A stretch of DNA of 64,000 nt from Alcanivoracaceae bacterium (GCA_029213045.1 JARGPN010000004.1:43349-107348); one strand, 5' to 3'. Shown: positions 1 through 10,168, numbered from the stretch's first letter. The notes: a model not told the origin generated them from the sequence alone. Numbers and translations: made by a program.

Positions 1-1677
1 AAAGCGTTAGGGCTGCGCCGTCGTGTTGCGTTGCTGAAAGGGCGGGCGAATTATCTTTGCCCGTACCGTTTAGAACTTCATATGGAAGAAGCCCGTTTTC
101 TCACCCGGGAAACTGCCGAGCAAATGCAAATTGTTCAGCGCTGGGCTGCGCGCACACAATCCGGCGACATTGCCGAATTGCGCGAAATTGCCGAAGACGC
201 ACCTGTGTGGCCGTGGGTGACCAGCACTGCCGACAATTGTTTAGGTCAAGAATGTCCGCGTGCTGCAGATTGTCCGGTGATGCGAGCGCGACAGGAAGCA
301 CAAGAAGCCGATCTAGTTGTGGTCAACCATCATCTCTTTTTCGCTGACGCGGCACTGAAAGAAGAGGGTGTCAGCGATTTATTGCCGTCTGCCAATACGG
401 TGATCTTTGACGAAGCACATCAGCTGCCCGATATTGCGGCGGCGTTTTTCGGTGTATCGGTCAGTGCTCGCCAAATTCAGGAATTGTGTCGCGATACGCT
501 GCAAGAAGCTGGGCAATCGTCGATGGACCTACAAGCGACCAATCAGCGTGTCGCTGCCTTAGAGCGCGCTGTAGCCGACTTTCGCATTGAGTTGGGCCAC
601 GAGGGGCGCAAAGAGGCATGGACGCAGGTGCGCGATCAGGAGGCGGTTCAGACGGCAATGCAGGCGCTATCCGAGCGTATTAATGAGCTTGCCGCGCTGT
701 TACAGCCAATGGCGCGCTCGTCGCGAGGGTTGGACTCCGTTTGGAAACGCGCCGAAAGCCAGCAGCTTGCGCTACAACGCTTTATTCAGTCGAACGATCC
801 ACAGCAAGTATTTTGGTTTGAAACGTTTAAGCGTTCGTTTGTTCTGCACGCAACGCCTTTATCTGTGGCCGAGCCGTTTGGTGCGCACCGAAAGCGCAAT
901 CCGTGCAGCTGGGTGTTTACCTCGGCAACGCTATCCGTGGCGGGCAATTTTTCTCATTTCTTGAGCCGACTCGGACTCGCCGACGCGGAAACCTTGCGCT
1001 TGGAAAGCCCATTCGATTTTCGTCGGCAAGCCGTATTGTATGTGCCGGAAGAATTGCCGGTGCCAGAAACACCGGATTACACCGAAAAGCTTGCAGAACA
1101 AATGCTGCCGGTTATTGAAGCGGCGGGAGGGCGGACGTTTTTCCTCTTCACCAGTCATCGCGCGTTACGTGCGGCAGCAGAATATTTGCGGCCACGATTA
1201 AACTTCCCGTTATTGGTACAGGGTGAATCGGGGCGTCGGCAGTTGTTGGAAGAGTTTCGCGAGAAAGGCAACGCTGTATTACTTGGCACGGCCAGTTTTT
1301 GGGAGGGCATCGATGTCCGCGGCGAAGCCCTCAGTTGTGTCATAATTGATAAACTGCCGTTCGGTTCTCCAGGTGACCCTGTTGCTGCTGCGCGCATCGA
1401 TCGTATTCGCGCCGACGGTGGCAATCCGTTTCGCGATTATCAACTACCGCAAGCGGTATTGACGTTGCGACAAGGTGCCGGCCGATTAATTCGTGATACC
1501 GAGGATTACGGCGTATTGGTGCTGGCAGATCCACGGTTAATTCAAAAAAGTTACGGCAAAACATTTTTAAATAGCCTGCCGGGCATGACGCGCACACGTA
1601 AACTTGAAGTGATACAACGTTTTTTCACCATGATCGCCACGAAAGGAATTACGCCTGTTGAAACTGCTGGCCATTGA
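1..1677 (+). CDS. ATP-dependent DNA helicase, DinG/YoaA (XPD-like) family, 5'-truncated by window edge
   Basis: Frame is open from base 1 (KALGLRRRVALLKGRANYLCPYRLE). Fe-S type cysteines CLGQECPRAADCPV, VVVNHHLFFAD, FDEAHQLPD, FTSATL, QGAGRLIRDTEDYGVLVLADPR. Confidence 0.9.
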   Translation, partial: KALGLRRRVALLKGRANYLCPYRLELHMEEARFLTRETAEQMQIVQRWAARTQSGDIAELREIAEDAPVWPWVTSTADNCLGQECPRAADCPVMRARQEAQEADLVVVNHHLFFADAALKEEGVSDLLPSANTVIFDEAHQLPDIAAAFFGVSVSARQIQELCRDTLQEAGQSSMDLQATNQRVAALERAVADFRIELGHEGRKEAWTQVRDQEAVQTAMQALSERINELAALLQPMARSSRGLDSVWKRAESQQLALQRFIQSNDPQQVFWFETFKRSFVLHATPLSVAEPFGAHRKRNPCSWVFTSATLSVAGNFSHFLSRLGLADAETLRLESPFDFRRQAVLYVPEELPVPETPDYTEKLAEQMLPVIEAAGGRTFFLFTSHRALRAAAEYLRPRLNFPLLVQGESGRRQLLEEFREKGNAVLLGTASFWEGIDVRGEALSCVIIDKLPFGSPGDPVAAARIDRIRADGGNPFRDYQLPQAVLTLRQGAGRLIRDTEDYGVLVLADPRLIQKSYGKTFLNSLPGMTRTRKLEVIQRFFTMIATKGITPVETAGH

Positions 1678-2365
1678 AACCGCCACTGACACCTGCTCGA
1701 TTGCTCTGCAATTAGACGGGCGGCGTTCTGCGTTGACGGAGCATTTACCGCGCCGACAAACCGAACGGGTGTTGCCCATGGTGGACGAAATTCTTAATCA
1801 GGCGGGCATTGCGCTGTCATCTTTGGATGCCATCGCGTTTAGCCAAGGACCTGGTGCGTTTACTGGCGTGCGCGTAGCAGTGTCCATTGCGCAAGGGCTG
1901 GCGTTTGCTGTGGATGTCCCGTTGATTGGTATTTCGACGCTTGCGTGTACCGCGCAGGCCGCCGCGATGACGCATGGGCCTGGCGCATGGTTTGTCGCGC
2001 AAGACGCGCGCATGGCTGAGGTCTACATTGCTGGATACAACTTTAGCGAAACTGAAAGCGAACCGGAGTGTCTGCTCAATGATATGCTATGCGCCCCGGA
2101 TGCGTTGCCGGCGGAGTTTGCGGCATCATTGAGTGGTGCGCCCGCTGGTCTTAATTGGCGTGGCGTGGGATCTGGCGAAATGTACCTCGAACAAATTCGC
2201 CAACAATGTTCGGCGCTAGGCGAATGGATTGGCGACATTGGACCAAGCGCCGAAGCGATGCTGCCGTTGGCAGTCTCCGCATGGAGTCGTGGAGAGGTCG
2301 TCGCGGCGGAACTCGCACAACCCGTATATTTACGCAATCAAGTGGTACAGGGAGCTATTCGATGA
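1658..2365 (+). CDS. tsaB: tRNA threonylcarbamoyladenosine biosynthesis protein TsaB
   Basis: MKLLAIETATDTCSIAL, SQGPGAFTGVRVAVSIAQGLAFA; TTG start. Confidence 0.93.
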   Translation: MKLLAIETATDTCSIALQLDGRRSALTEHLPRRQTERVLPMVDEILNQAGIALSSLDAIAFSQGPGAFTGVRVAVSIAQGLAFAVDVPLIGISTLACTAQAAAMTHGPGAWFVAQDARMAEVYIAGYNFSETESEPECLLNDMLCAPDALPAEFAASLSGAPAGLNWRGVGSGEMYLEQIRQQCSALGEWIGDIGPSAEAMLPLAVSAWSRGEVVAAELAQPVYLRNQVVQGAIR

Positions 2366-2799
2366 ACTGGGATTTACCAGAACCCTTTATCTTGCCAATG
2401 ACCGTGCCCGCCTCGGCGATTGATGTGATGGGCCACGCCAATAACTGTGAATATTTACGTTGGCTAGAAGCGATCGCCTGGGAACACACTCGTGATCTTG
2501 GTTTAGGCTGGGATAAATATCAGCAGTTAAATCGAGGCATGGTGGCGCGTCATACTGAATTGGATTATCTCGCCCCCGCATTTGAAAAGGATGAATTGCA
2601 AATCGGCACCTGGATTGTCGAGAACGATAAGCGCATCAGTATGGTTAGGCGCTATCAAATTTTACGACCTTCCGATGGCGTTACATTGCTGCGCGGTCAC
2701 ACCCGCTGGGTTTGCGTGGCGATAGATTCCGGCAAGCCGCGGCGTATGCCGCCGGAGTTCATTGAAGGCTACGCCATCACTGCAACGGAAAAACCATGA
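2362..2799 (+). CDS. Acyl-CoA thioesterase, 4HBT/YbgC-FadM-like
   Basis: ATG at 2362 overlaps the tsaB stop (ATGA). MNWDLPEPFILPMTVPASAIDVMGHANNCEYLRWLEAIAWEH is a hot-dog-fold motif. Confidence 0.8.
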   Translation: MNWDLPEPFILPMTVPASAIDVMGHANNCEYLRWLEAIAWEHTRDLGLGWDKYQQLNRGMVARHTELDYLAPAFEKDELQIGTWIVENDKRISMVRRYQILRPSDGVTLLRGHTRWVCVAIDSGKPRRMPPEFIEGYAITATEKP

Positions 2800-3593
2800 C
2801 GCTTTTGCAGGCCATTGTCCTTGCGTTGCTGCAAGGCTTCACTGAATTTCTCCCCATCTCCAGTTCAGCTCATTTGATTCTTCCATCGCAATTACTGGGA
2901 TGGCCCGATCAAGGCTTGGTTTTTGATGTTGCGGTTCACTTAGGCACACTAACGGCGGTCGTGTTTTATTATCGCCGTGACGTGTTGGCGATGATAACGG
3001 GCGCGTTACAGGGTGTGCGCACCCGTAAAATGAATTCGGATTTACATCTGGGCTTGCTGGTCGTGTTAGCCACCTTGCCGGCGATCATAGCGGGCGTGAT
3101 GTTTGAATCCGTCATCGAAAATCAATTGCGCGCGTTAATGGTGATTGTGGTCACCACATTATTATTCGGCGCCTTGCTATGGCTCGCGGATGTTATTGGT
3201 AAACGAGAAAAAGCGTTGTCGCTCATCGGATGGCGCGATGCGTTACTAATTGGTCTGGCGCAAGCGTTGGCGTTAATTCCTGGCACCTCACGCAGTGGTA
3301 TTACTATTACCGCGGCGTTGTTACTCGGGTATCGTCGAGAGGATGCCGCGCGCTTTTCTTTTTTACTTTCCATTCCCGTTATCCTCGGCGCCGCGACACT
3401 GAAGCTGAAAGACTTATTGGAAAGCAGTATTGCGGTGGATTGGCTATTTCTGTCAGTGGGTTTTGTTGTTTCCGCCATTACCGCGTACCTGACCATCGTA
3501 TTCTTCCTGCGCTTACTTGATCGCCTTGGTATGTTGCCGTGGGTGATTTATCGCTTCGTTCTTGGCGGTATTTTGTTGTGGGTGCTGATCTGA
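2796..3593 (+). CDS. uppP: Undecaprenyl-diphosphatase UppP (BacA)
   Basis: LLQGFTEFLPISSSAHLIL and LIPGTSRSGITITAALLLGYRREDAARFSFLLSIPVI signature motifs. Confidence 0.97.
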   Translation: MTLLQAIVLALLQGFTEFLPISSSAHLILPSQLLGWPDQGLVFDVAVHLGTLTAVVFYYRRDVLAMITGALQGVRTRKMNSDLHLGLLVVLATLPAIIAGVMFESVIENQLRALMVIVVTTLLFGALLWLADVIGKREKALSLIGWRDALLIGLAQALALIPGTSRSGITITAALLLGYRREDAARFSFLLSIPVILGAATLKLKDLLESSIAVDWLFLSVGFVVSAITAYLTIVFFLRLLDRLGMLPWVIYRFVLGGILLWVLI

Positions 3594-4321
3594 TTGGCTT
3601 GCTGCCAGGCGTGCCGGAACATTTGCCCGGCACGCCGGTGAATACGCTTGAGGAAGCGCGTGCGCTATCACTGCCCCTAGTGCTCGGCTTTTTTGACGGT
3701 TATCTGGCCTTAAAAGCGAGCGAGGGCAAAGAAAACCCCGTCTCTGTCGATTTCTCCGGCGGCAAACAAGGTTATCGGCTCGCCGCCGATCGCGTCCGCC
3801 ACGAGCGGCTTATTAAGGCCCTAGGCGGCATGCCTACAGAGCCCCTTTCCGTCATCGACGGCACGGGAGGTCTCGGCAGGGACGCCCTTGTGATGGCGCA
3901 GGCGGGCTTCCATGTTGACGTCATCGAACGCTCTCCCATTATTCATGCACTTCTTGCCGACGGCGTGCGCCGCCTAGAAGGGGAAGATCGCGCGCTGGCG
4001 GCCCGTTTAACGTTGCACTGCGCGGACAGCGCGGAGTGGATTCAGCGTAGCAATAAAGCACACTTTGCCGTTTACCTTGATCCGATGTTTCCACAACGGC
4101 AAAAAAGTGCCGCCATTAAAAAAGACCTGCTGTGGCTGCAACAATTAGAAAAAGCACCGGAAGAAAATGAAGCACATGAGTTGCTCAATGCGGCCCGAGA
4201 CCACGCTGCTAAACGTGTGGTCGTCAAACGTCCGGTTCGGGCTGTCGCGTTAGATGAGCAAAAGCCGTCCTATAGTCTAGAAGGGAAGGCGGTGCGGTTT
4301 GATGTGTATATAAAAAGTTAG
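3578..4321 (+). CDS. rsmJ: 16S rRNA (guanine(1516)-N(2))-methyltransferase RsmJ; start codon uncertain (GTG 3578 or TTG 3599)
   Basis: DFSGGKQGYRLAADRVRHERLIKALG, VIDGTGGLGRDALVMAQAGFHVDVIERSP, VYLDPMFPQRQKSA. Confidence 0.92.
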   Translation: MGADLIGLLPGVPEHLPGTPVNTLEEARALSLPLVLGFFDGYLALKASEGKENPVSVDFSGGKQGYRLAADRVRHERLIKALGGMPTEPLSVIDGTGGLGRDALVMAQAGFHVDVIERSPIIHALLADGVRRLEGEDRALAARLTLHCADSAEWIQRSNKAHFAVYLDPMFPQRQKSAAIKKDLLWLQQLEKAPEENEAHELLNAARDHAAKRVVVKRPVRAVALDEQKPSYSLEGKAVRFDVYIKS

Positions 4322-4348
4322 TGAATGGGTTTGTTCGCGTCGGTTTGA

Positions 4349-4386
4349 TAGCGCTCCAAGATGCACGACATCATCTTGGAGCGCTA
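4349..4386. repeat. Perfect 15-bp inverted repeat (8-nt loop) between convergent rsmJ and plsB
   Basis: TAGCGCTCCAAGATG-cacgacat-CATCTTGGAGCGCTA read directly; no U-tract. Confidence 0.85.
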
Positions 4387-4429
4387 CGAAGGCTAGCGGT
4401 ATTGCTGTGCTGAATTTTGCACTGCGTGA

Positions 4430-6940
4430 CTAATGCTTTGATTCGTTCGATGTTAAGGCGTCATCGTCGCTAGGGGCGGGTAAGCGGGTGATACGCTCAA
4501 TCGCTTGGCTGATCTCGACCGTCAGAATTCTGCGTGCTTCTTGATCTAGGGTTTCTAGGGCGTCGCTGAATTCGATGGCGTCTGCGCCGTTCACGCTAAT
4601 TAATTGATTGTGCTGTAGTTGGCTGATGAAGTTACGCAGCACGTTGCGATCAAAGAACTCCGGTGAATTAAACTCATACAGCAAAGACAACCGCTGTGCG
4701 GTTTGATGCGCCAGCTCTTCAAGCTGGGCAAGGCTAATCATGCCAGAGCCGTGTTGCACCAATAAGCGGATGGTCAGCGAGAAGCGTTCGAGCGCCTGCA
4801 GCACTGTTTGACCGAGGTGATCAAGTAAGTCCGCTTCTGCTGTGTGCAAGGACGCGCCCATCAAGCAGTCGCCATCGCGTTGCACCAAACCAGCCTCGCA
4901 CATCACGTTAATAATGTTGTCGACGGCTTCATCGAGCTGCGCATCAGTCTGCCAACGTAAAAAGTACTCAGTACGGAAGAACGGATACATCAAATAGATC
5001 AAACGGTGAAGCTGAGAGAGGCTAATACGTCGAGCGTTTCTGAACAGGGCGCTAATCAAGCCTGGCAAGATAAACAAATGCAGGCTGTTGTTGCGCACGT
5101 AGGTCATTTGCAGCGCAGATATTGGATCGGTGCTGATCAAATCGCCGAGTGAATGTTTTACACGGTGCAGAAAATCATTGTCGATGCCGTATTGAATAAT
5201 CGCCGCCGGATCACTTTCCGCGAGGGCGGTATCGTTACCGTAAGGGGCATCCTGTAAGAGCTTTAAGTACAACGCGAGTTGTTGTCGAAGCTGTACTTCA
5301 TCCATGGTGTGCTTGGGCGAGTTCAACAGGGCTAAGCTCACAAGATTAATTGGGTTCGCCACGGCTGCATTATTAATGCGTGTCACCACTTCGTCGCCAA
5401 GGTGTGAGACGGTGCTGCGGAACCAGCTCGGCATCTCGTCGCCATTACCACGATCTTCTCGCCACCCGGGTGCTTTCTCATCGAGGTATTGGTTCATGTC
5501 GATGGGGTCGCCAAAGTTGACGTGCACTTGACCAAAGCGGCTGCGCAAAAATGAAATGGAGGACGAAATTAAACCAAACAACGATTCTTTTTGCTTCTGC
5601 TTGCCGTGCATCTCGCCTATATAACTCCGCGATTCAAGCACTTTTTCATAACCAATATAGACCGGTACAAACGCAATCGGCCGTGTCGAATCCCGCAAAT
5701 AACTTTTCAGTGTCATGGCGAGCATGCCGGTCTTAGGTTTCAGCATCCGGCCTGAACGGCTGCGGCCACCTTCGACAAAGTACTCTACCGAGAAGCCTCG
5801 GGTCAGCATGCTGTGCATGTATTCGTCGAATACCGCTGCGTACACGCGGTTGCCTTTGAAGCTGCGACGCATAAAGAACGCGCCAGCACGACGCAAAATA
5901 ATGCCGACCACGGGCATGTTTAAGTTAATTCCTGCGGCAATATGCGGCGGCACTAAGTTGTTGCGATAGACAACAAACGACAGCAATAAATAATCGATGT
6001 GGCTACGATGGCAGGGCACATAAACAACTTCATAGTCCTGCGCGACGGTGCGGAGTTTCTCCATGTTGTATAGCCGCACCCCGGAATACAAACGGTTCCA
6101 CACCCAATTGAGAACAACCTCTAAGAAGCGAATAACCGTGTGAGAATAATCGGCGGCGATTTCTAGTGCATAGAGGCGCGCTTTTGCTTCTAGTTTTTCA
6201 ACGGAAATACTGTCCTCGGATGCCTGTAGTTTGATGGCGTCACGGACTTGGTGGCTGTCGACAATACTGTTCGCCAGTGTGCGACGGTGCGATAAGTCTG
6301 GGCCAATGGCCGCTTCCTGCTGGCGACGAAAGTGCACCCGCAAAATCCGCAGAGCTTTGCGTGAAACCCTTTCTTCGTCGGCGCCCTCATCAATTAATTG
6401 GCGCAGTGACATGGGTTGGCTAAATTGGATATACAGCTGACGGCCTTGTAGCACCACCATGAAAAATTTCTTTATGAAGCCCGGCGGAGACCAGTTGTCA
6501 GAAAAAATAATTCGCCAGATGGAGTTTTCTTTATCTGGCCGACGGCCCCAGAGCACTGAGACGGGTAAAAGCTGGACGTCGGAGTGACTGTCGCTTGTAA
6601 GCAAATTCAGCACTTGTTCCAGACGCGCAGAATCAGCGGCGCTACGTTCGCGACCTATGCTCCGCATACGCTTATATAAGTTGAAGTAGCTGCGACGAAT
6701 GGATTGCTTGCCCACATGCAAAGAGGTCAGTGGTGACGGCATGCCTAAGCGCAGGGCTTCGCGCTCAACGACCAGCAAATCAGCCAATGAGGACTCCCGC
6801 AGCACGAACATGACCGGCTTTGTTGGGTCGAGTCCGAGCTCTTCAAGTTGCTCAGGCACAGTGGCTGCGCGGGTGGTCCAGCGCAGGAAAAGACGTAATA
6901 GGGAGAAGAACAGCTTATCCAGTCCCAGCCAAAAATTCAT
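4430..6940 (-). CDS. plsB: Glycerol-3-phosphate 1-O-acyltransferase PlsB
   Basis: VYVPCHRSHIDYLLLSFVVY, FFMRRSFKGNRVYAAVFDEY, YFVEGGRSRSGRMLKPKTGML, AFVPVYIGYEKV. Confidence 0.97.
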   Translation of the reverse strand: MNFWLGLDKLFFSLLRLFLRWTTRAATVPEQLEELGLDPTKPVMFVLRESSLADLLVVEREALRLGMPSPLTSLHVGKQSIRRSYFNLYKRMRSIGRERSAADSARLEQVLNLLTSDSHSDVQLLPVSVLWGRRPDKENSIWRIIFSDNWSPPGFIKKFFMVVLQGRQLYIQFSQPMSLRQLIDEGADEERVSRKALRILRVHFRRQQEAAIGPDLSHRRTLANSIVDSHQVRDAIKLQASEDSISVEKLEAKARLYALEIAADYSHTVIRFLEVVLNWVWNRLYSGVRLYNMEKLRTVAQDYEVVYVPCHRSHIDYLLLSFVVYRNNLVPPHIAAGINLNMPVVGIILRRAGAFFMRRSFKGNRVYAAVFDEYMHSMLTRGFSVEYFVEGGRSRSGRMLKPKTGMLAMTLKSYLRDSTRPIAFVPVYIGYEKVLESRSYIGEMHGKQKQKESLFGLISSSISFLRSRFGQVHVNFGDPIDMNQYLDEKAPGWREDRGNGDEMPSWFRSTVSHLGDEVVTRINNAAVANPINLVSLALLNSPKHTMDEVQLRQQLALYLKLLQDAPYGNDTALAESDPAAIIQYGIDNDFLHRVKHSLGDLISTDPISALQMTYVRNNSLHLFILPGLISALFRNARRISLSQLHRLIYLMYPFFRTEYFLRWQTDAQLDEAVDNIINVMCEAGLVQRDGDCLMGASLHTAEADLLDHLGQTVLQALERFSLTIRLLVQHGSGMISLAQLEELAHQTAQRLSLLYEFNSPEFFDRNVLRNFISQLQHNQLISVNGADAIEFSDALETLDQEARRILTVEISQAIERITRLPAPSDDDALTSNESKH

Positions 6941-7235
6941 AAAACGGCTCTGTAGTCAGTAAAATTGGCGAGAAGTCTAATCAATGCCGCCCCTGAGGAA
7001 CAGAAACCTCCCATTACAGGATGTAAATGGAAAGGGGAGGTGCGCCCGCAGAGGGTTGCACTGTTCTGGGTGGTGATGCACTTTAATGGCGCTGAAAAGT
7101 CCAACATCACTGCAAAGGGCTGGCTCCAAGCTTGTGATACGGGCATTTCGATGCTGGCATAGGTCTTGCTCTGTTAGTAATGCACAGAAGAGTCAATGGC
7201 TCATCGCAGCGAAGATTCTGTGAAAAAATGGGTGA

Positions 7236-7345
7236 CTAGGGTTCCGGCCTGAAAAGGTGTCTGGTCCGAGAGTTACCGACCTCTCCACCGCACTGCTATG
7301 CAGATGCCGAGAGGTTACACGGAGGGATAAAAGCCCGGGAGGCCG
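7236..7345 (+). ncRNA. ykkC-type guanidine-I riboswitch aptamer
   Basis: CTAGGGTTCCG (7236-7246), GGTGTCTGGTCCGAGAG, then a variable helix (7279-7285/7309-7315) followed by ACACGGAGGGATAAAAGCCCGGGAG, which match the guanidine-I consensus from memory. Located just upstream of a urea/guanidine-type transporter and carboxylase operon. Confidence 0.92.
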
Positions 7346-7433
7346 AGTTGGTGAACGCGTCGCGATGACGCTGCGTCAACCCATTGGTTCTCCTGTGCAT
7401 CCGAAAGTCCGTGTAAATGGTGGAGGAAAGGTC

Positions 7434-8531
7434 ATGGCATTACGTAAATATTTTAATATTGTTGTTTGTCTGTGTTTGTTTTTATTGAGTGCCGTATTGG
7501 TGAGCACTCCGAGTTCAGCACTGGCTGGCTCAAATGGGGCAGTAAAAGATAAGTTCAAGGTCGCTTGGACAATCTATGTGGGCTGGATGCCATGGGATTA
7601 CGGCGCCAGTTCTGGCATCGTCAAAAAATGGGCAGACAAGTACGACATCGAAATTGAAGTTGTGCAGGTCAACGATTATATCGAATCCATCAATCAATAC
7701 ACCGCCGGTGCATTTGACGGCTGTGTGATGACCAACATGGATGCCCTCACCATTCCTGCCGCCGGCGGCGTCGATTCCACCGCGTTGATTGTTGGTGATT
7801 TCTCCAACGGCAACGACGGTGTGGTGCTCAAAGGCAAATCCAAGCTGGCTGACATCAAAGGCCAGAACGTTAATCTTGTTGAACTTTCCGTTTCGCATTA
7901 TTTGCTAGCACGCGGTTTAGAAACTGTCGGTATGAGCGAAAAAGACGTGACGGTGGTGAATACTTCCGATGCCGATATGGTTGCGGCATATCAAACTAAA
8001 GACGTGACGTCCGTTGTAACGTGGAATCCACTGCTGTCTGAAATCACCATGGAAAAAGGCGCGAATAAAGTATTCGATTCCAGCCAAATTCCAGGTGAAA
8101 TCATGGATTTGATGGTGGTCAACACCGATACCTTAAAAGCCAATCCAAAACTCGGTAAAGCGTTGGCCGGTGCTTGGTATGAAATCATGTCAGTGATGTC
8201 AGCCAAGGATAAAGCGGGTATTGCGGCGCGTGAGTCCATGGCAAAAGCATCAGGTACGGATCTAGCCGGCTATGACGCTCAATTAGCCTCCACCAAGATG
8301 TTTTATAAAGCCGCCGATGCGGTGGCCTTTACCACCAGCGACGACGTGATGAAGACGATGAAAAGTGTTGCCAAGTTTTCATTCGACCATGGTTTGCTCG
8401 GTGACGGCGCTGCTGACGAAGGCTTTATCGGTATTGAATACCCAGGTGGAAAAATCTCCGGTGATAAAGGCAACATCAAGCTTCGCTACGACGCCAGCTT
8501 TATGAAAATGGCGGCCGACGGAAAACTGTAA
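7434..8531 (+). CDS. ABC transporter substrate-binding protein (NitT/TauT or urea/guanidine-carboxylase-associated type)
   Basis: Signal peptide MALRKYFNIVVCLCLFLLSAVLVSTPSSALA, then periplasmic SBP sequence. ATG at 7434 preceded by GGTGGAGGAAAGG. The ORF-track start at 7257 lies inside the riboswitch. Confidence 0.88.
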   Translation: MALRKYFNIVVCLCLFLLSAVLVSTPSSALAGSNGAVKDKFKVAWTIYVGWMPWDYGASSGIVKKWADKYDIEIEVVQVNDYIESINQYTAGAFDGCVMTNMDALTIPAAGGVDSTALIVGDFSNGNDGVVLKGKSKLADIKGQNVNLVELSVSHYLLARGLETVGMSEKDVTVVNTSDADMVAAYQTKDVTSVVTWNPLLSEITMEKGANKVFDSSQIPGEIMDLMVVNTDTLKANPKLGKALAGAWYEIMSVMSAKDKAGIAARESMAKASGTDLAGYDAQLASTKMFYKAADAVAFTTSDDVMKTMKSVAKFSFDHGLLGDGAADEGFIGIEYPGGKISGDKGNIKLRYDASFMKMAADGKL

Positions 8532-8543
8532 ACGGAGCATCCT

Positions 8544-9368
8544 ATGCGTTGGATTAATCGCCAGCCAGGGCGAGCCGCAAGTCTCGCGCTGACACTCATG
8601 CCCTTTGTGTTACTGGCAATCATTTACGTGGTTGCGTCAGATGCAAGGTTGGCCGAAAACGCCAATGACAAGTTATTACCGTCGCTGTCGACATTCGGCG
8701 AGACGATGTCTCGTATGATGTTTGAACCGGACAAGCGCAACGGTGAATTACTGTTTTGGGGAGATACGCTGTCCAGTCTTGTCCGCTTGTTTCTGGGGCT
8801 GATTGTGGCGGGTGTCCTTGGGTTGGCGGTGGGTGTCATCAACGGTATGTTGCCGTACGCACGATCAAGCTTCGGTACTTTCGTGCGCGTGCTGTCGATG
8901 ATCCCACCGATGGCGATTCTTCCAATTCTGTTTATTGTTTTTGGTTTAGGCGAGCTGTCGAAAGTGGTGCTGATCGTCATTGGCGTGGCACCGTTTTTGA
9001 TGCGCGATATGCAGCAGCGCGTACAAGAAATCCCCAGCGAATTGATCACCAAAGCGCAAACCCTTAGCGCCAACAGTTGGCAAATATTGCTGCGTGTAGT
9101 GTTGCCGCAAGTATTACCACGACTGCTAGCCGGTTTGCGTTTGTCATTGGGGCCGGCGTGGCTGTTTCTGATTGCCGCAGAAGCTATCGCATCGACGGAC
9201 GGGTTGGGCTATCGCATTTTCCTCGTGCGACGCTACCTATCAATGGATGTGATTCTGCCGTACGTGGCATGGATTACCTTCCTCGCTTATGTGATGGATG
9301 TGGGTTTGCGTCAACTTTCGCGGTTGTGCTTTCCGTGGTTCCACACTAACCCGGAGGCCGACGCATGA
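8544..9368 (+). CDS. ABC transporter permease (NitT/TauT-type)
   Basis: Multiple TM segments; cytoplasmic loop ITKAQTLSANSWQILLRVVLPQVLPRLLAGLRLSLGPAWLFLIAAE. Confidence 0.9.
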   Translation: MRWINRQPGRAASLALTLMPFVLLAIIYVVASDARLAENANDKLLPSLSTFGETMSRMMFEPDKRNGELLFWGDTLSSLVRLFLGLIVAGVLGLAVGVINGMLPYARSSFGTFVRVLSMIPPMAILPILFIVFGLGELSKVVLIVIGVAPFLMRDMQQRVQEIPSELITKAQTLSANSWQILLRVVLPQVLPRLLAGLRLSLGPAWLFLIAAEAIASTDGLGYRIFLVRRYLSMDVILPYVAWITFLAYVMDVGLRQLSRLCFPWFHTNPEADA

Positions 9369-10165
9369 GCTTGATCAACGTTAACCAGTTGTGGAAATCC
9401 TACGGCGACCAAGTCGTGCTGGAAAAGCTCAACTTACATGTTGAAGAAGGGGAGTTTTGCACAATGGTCGGCGCATCCGGCTGCGGTAAAACGACGTTTC
9501 TACGCATGTTATTAGGAGAGGAAGCGCCCACCCGTGGTGAGCTGTTGCTGGACGGAAAACCCATGCCAGGCGAACCGGGCCCAGAGCGCGGCATCGTCTT
9601 TCAACGCTATTCTGTATTTTCGCACTTGTCCGTATTACGCAATGTCATGCTGGGCCCGGAACTTCAAGAAAGTCGGGTTTTAGGTCGGGTATGGGGCGCT
9701 AAGCGTAAAGAGATTCAACAAAAAGCGAGCGAGTTGCTCGAGCAAGTTGGTTTGTCAGCAGCAATGCATCGCTATCCTTCAGAATTATCCGGCGGCATGC
9801 AGCAGCGCTTAGCAATCGCCCAAGCGCTCATTATGCGACCCCGAGTGTTGTTGTTGGATGAGCCCTTTGGCGCGTTAGATCCTGGCATTCGCGCAGACAT
9901 GCACGAGTTAGTGAATGACCTGTGGCAACGCAATAACCTCACCGTCTTTATGGTGACTCACGATTTAAAAGAAGGCTTTGCGTTGGGCACACGCATGTTG
10001 GTGTTCGACAAGGTGCGGCGTGACGCGCAAGCCCCCAATGCCTATGGTGCAACCATTACATACGACTTGCCGTTAACCAAAGATCGTCCTTCTTTAGCAA
10101 CCATAGAAGATGAGCTAAAGCAGACTCGTGAGTTAATGGATGCGCAAACTGGTTCAGGAATCTGA
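9365..10165 (+). CDS. ABC transporter ATP-binding protein
   Basis: Walker A GASGCGKTTFLR, signature LSGGMQQRLAIAQALIMRP, Walker B LLLDEPFGALD. Confidence 0.95.
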   Translation: MSLINVNQLWKSYGDQVVLEKLNLHVEEGEFCTMVGASGCGKTTFLRMLLGEEAPTRGELLLDGKPMPGEPGPERGIVFQRYSVFSHLSVLRNVMLGPELQESRVLGRVWGAKRKEIQQKASELLEQVGLSAAMHRYPSELSGGMQQRLAIAQALIMRPRVLLLDEPFGALDPGIRADMHELVNDLWQRNNLTVFMVTHDLKEGFALGTRMLVFDKVRRDAQAPNAYGATITYDLPLTKDRPSLATIEDELKQTRELMDAQTGSGI

Positions 10166-10168
10166 AAA

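Noticed and set aside
7257-7433. ORF-track N-terminal extension of the substrate-binding protein
   Set aside because: This segment is the guanidine-I riboswitch; the real start is ATG 7434 with a good SD and signal peptide.
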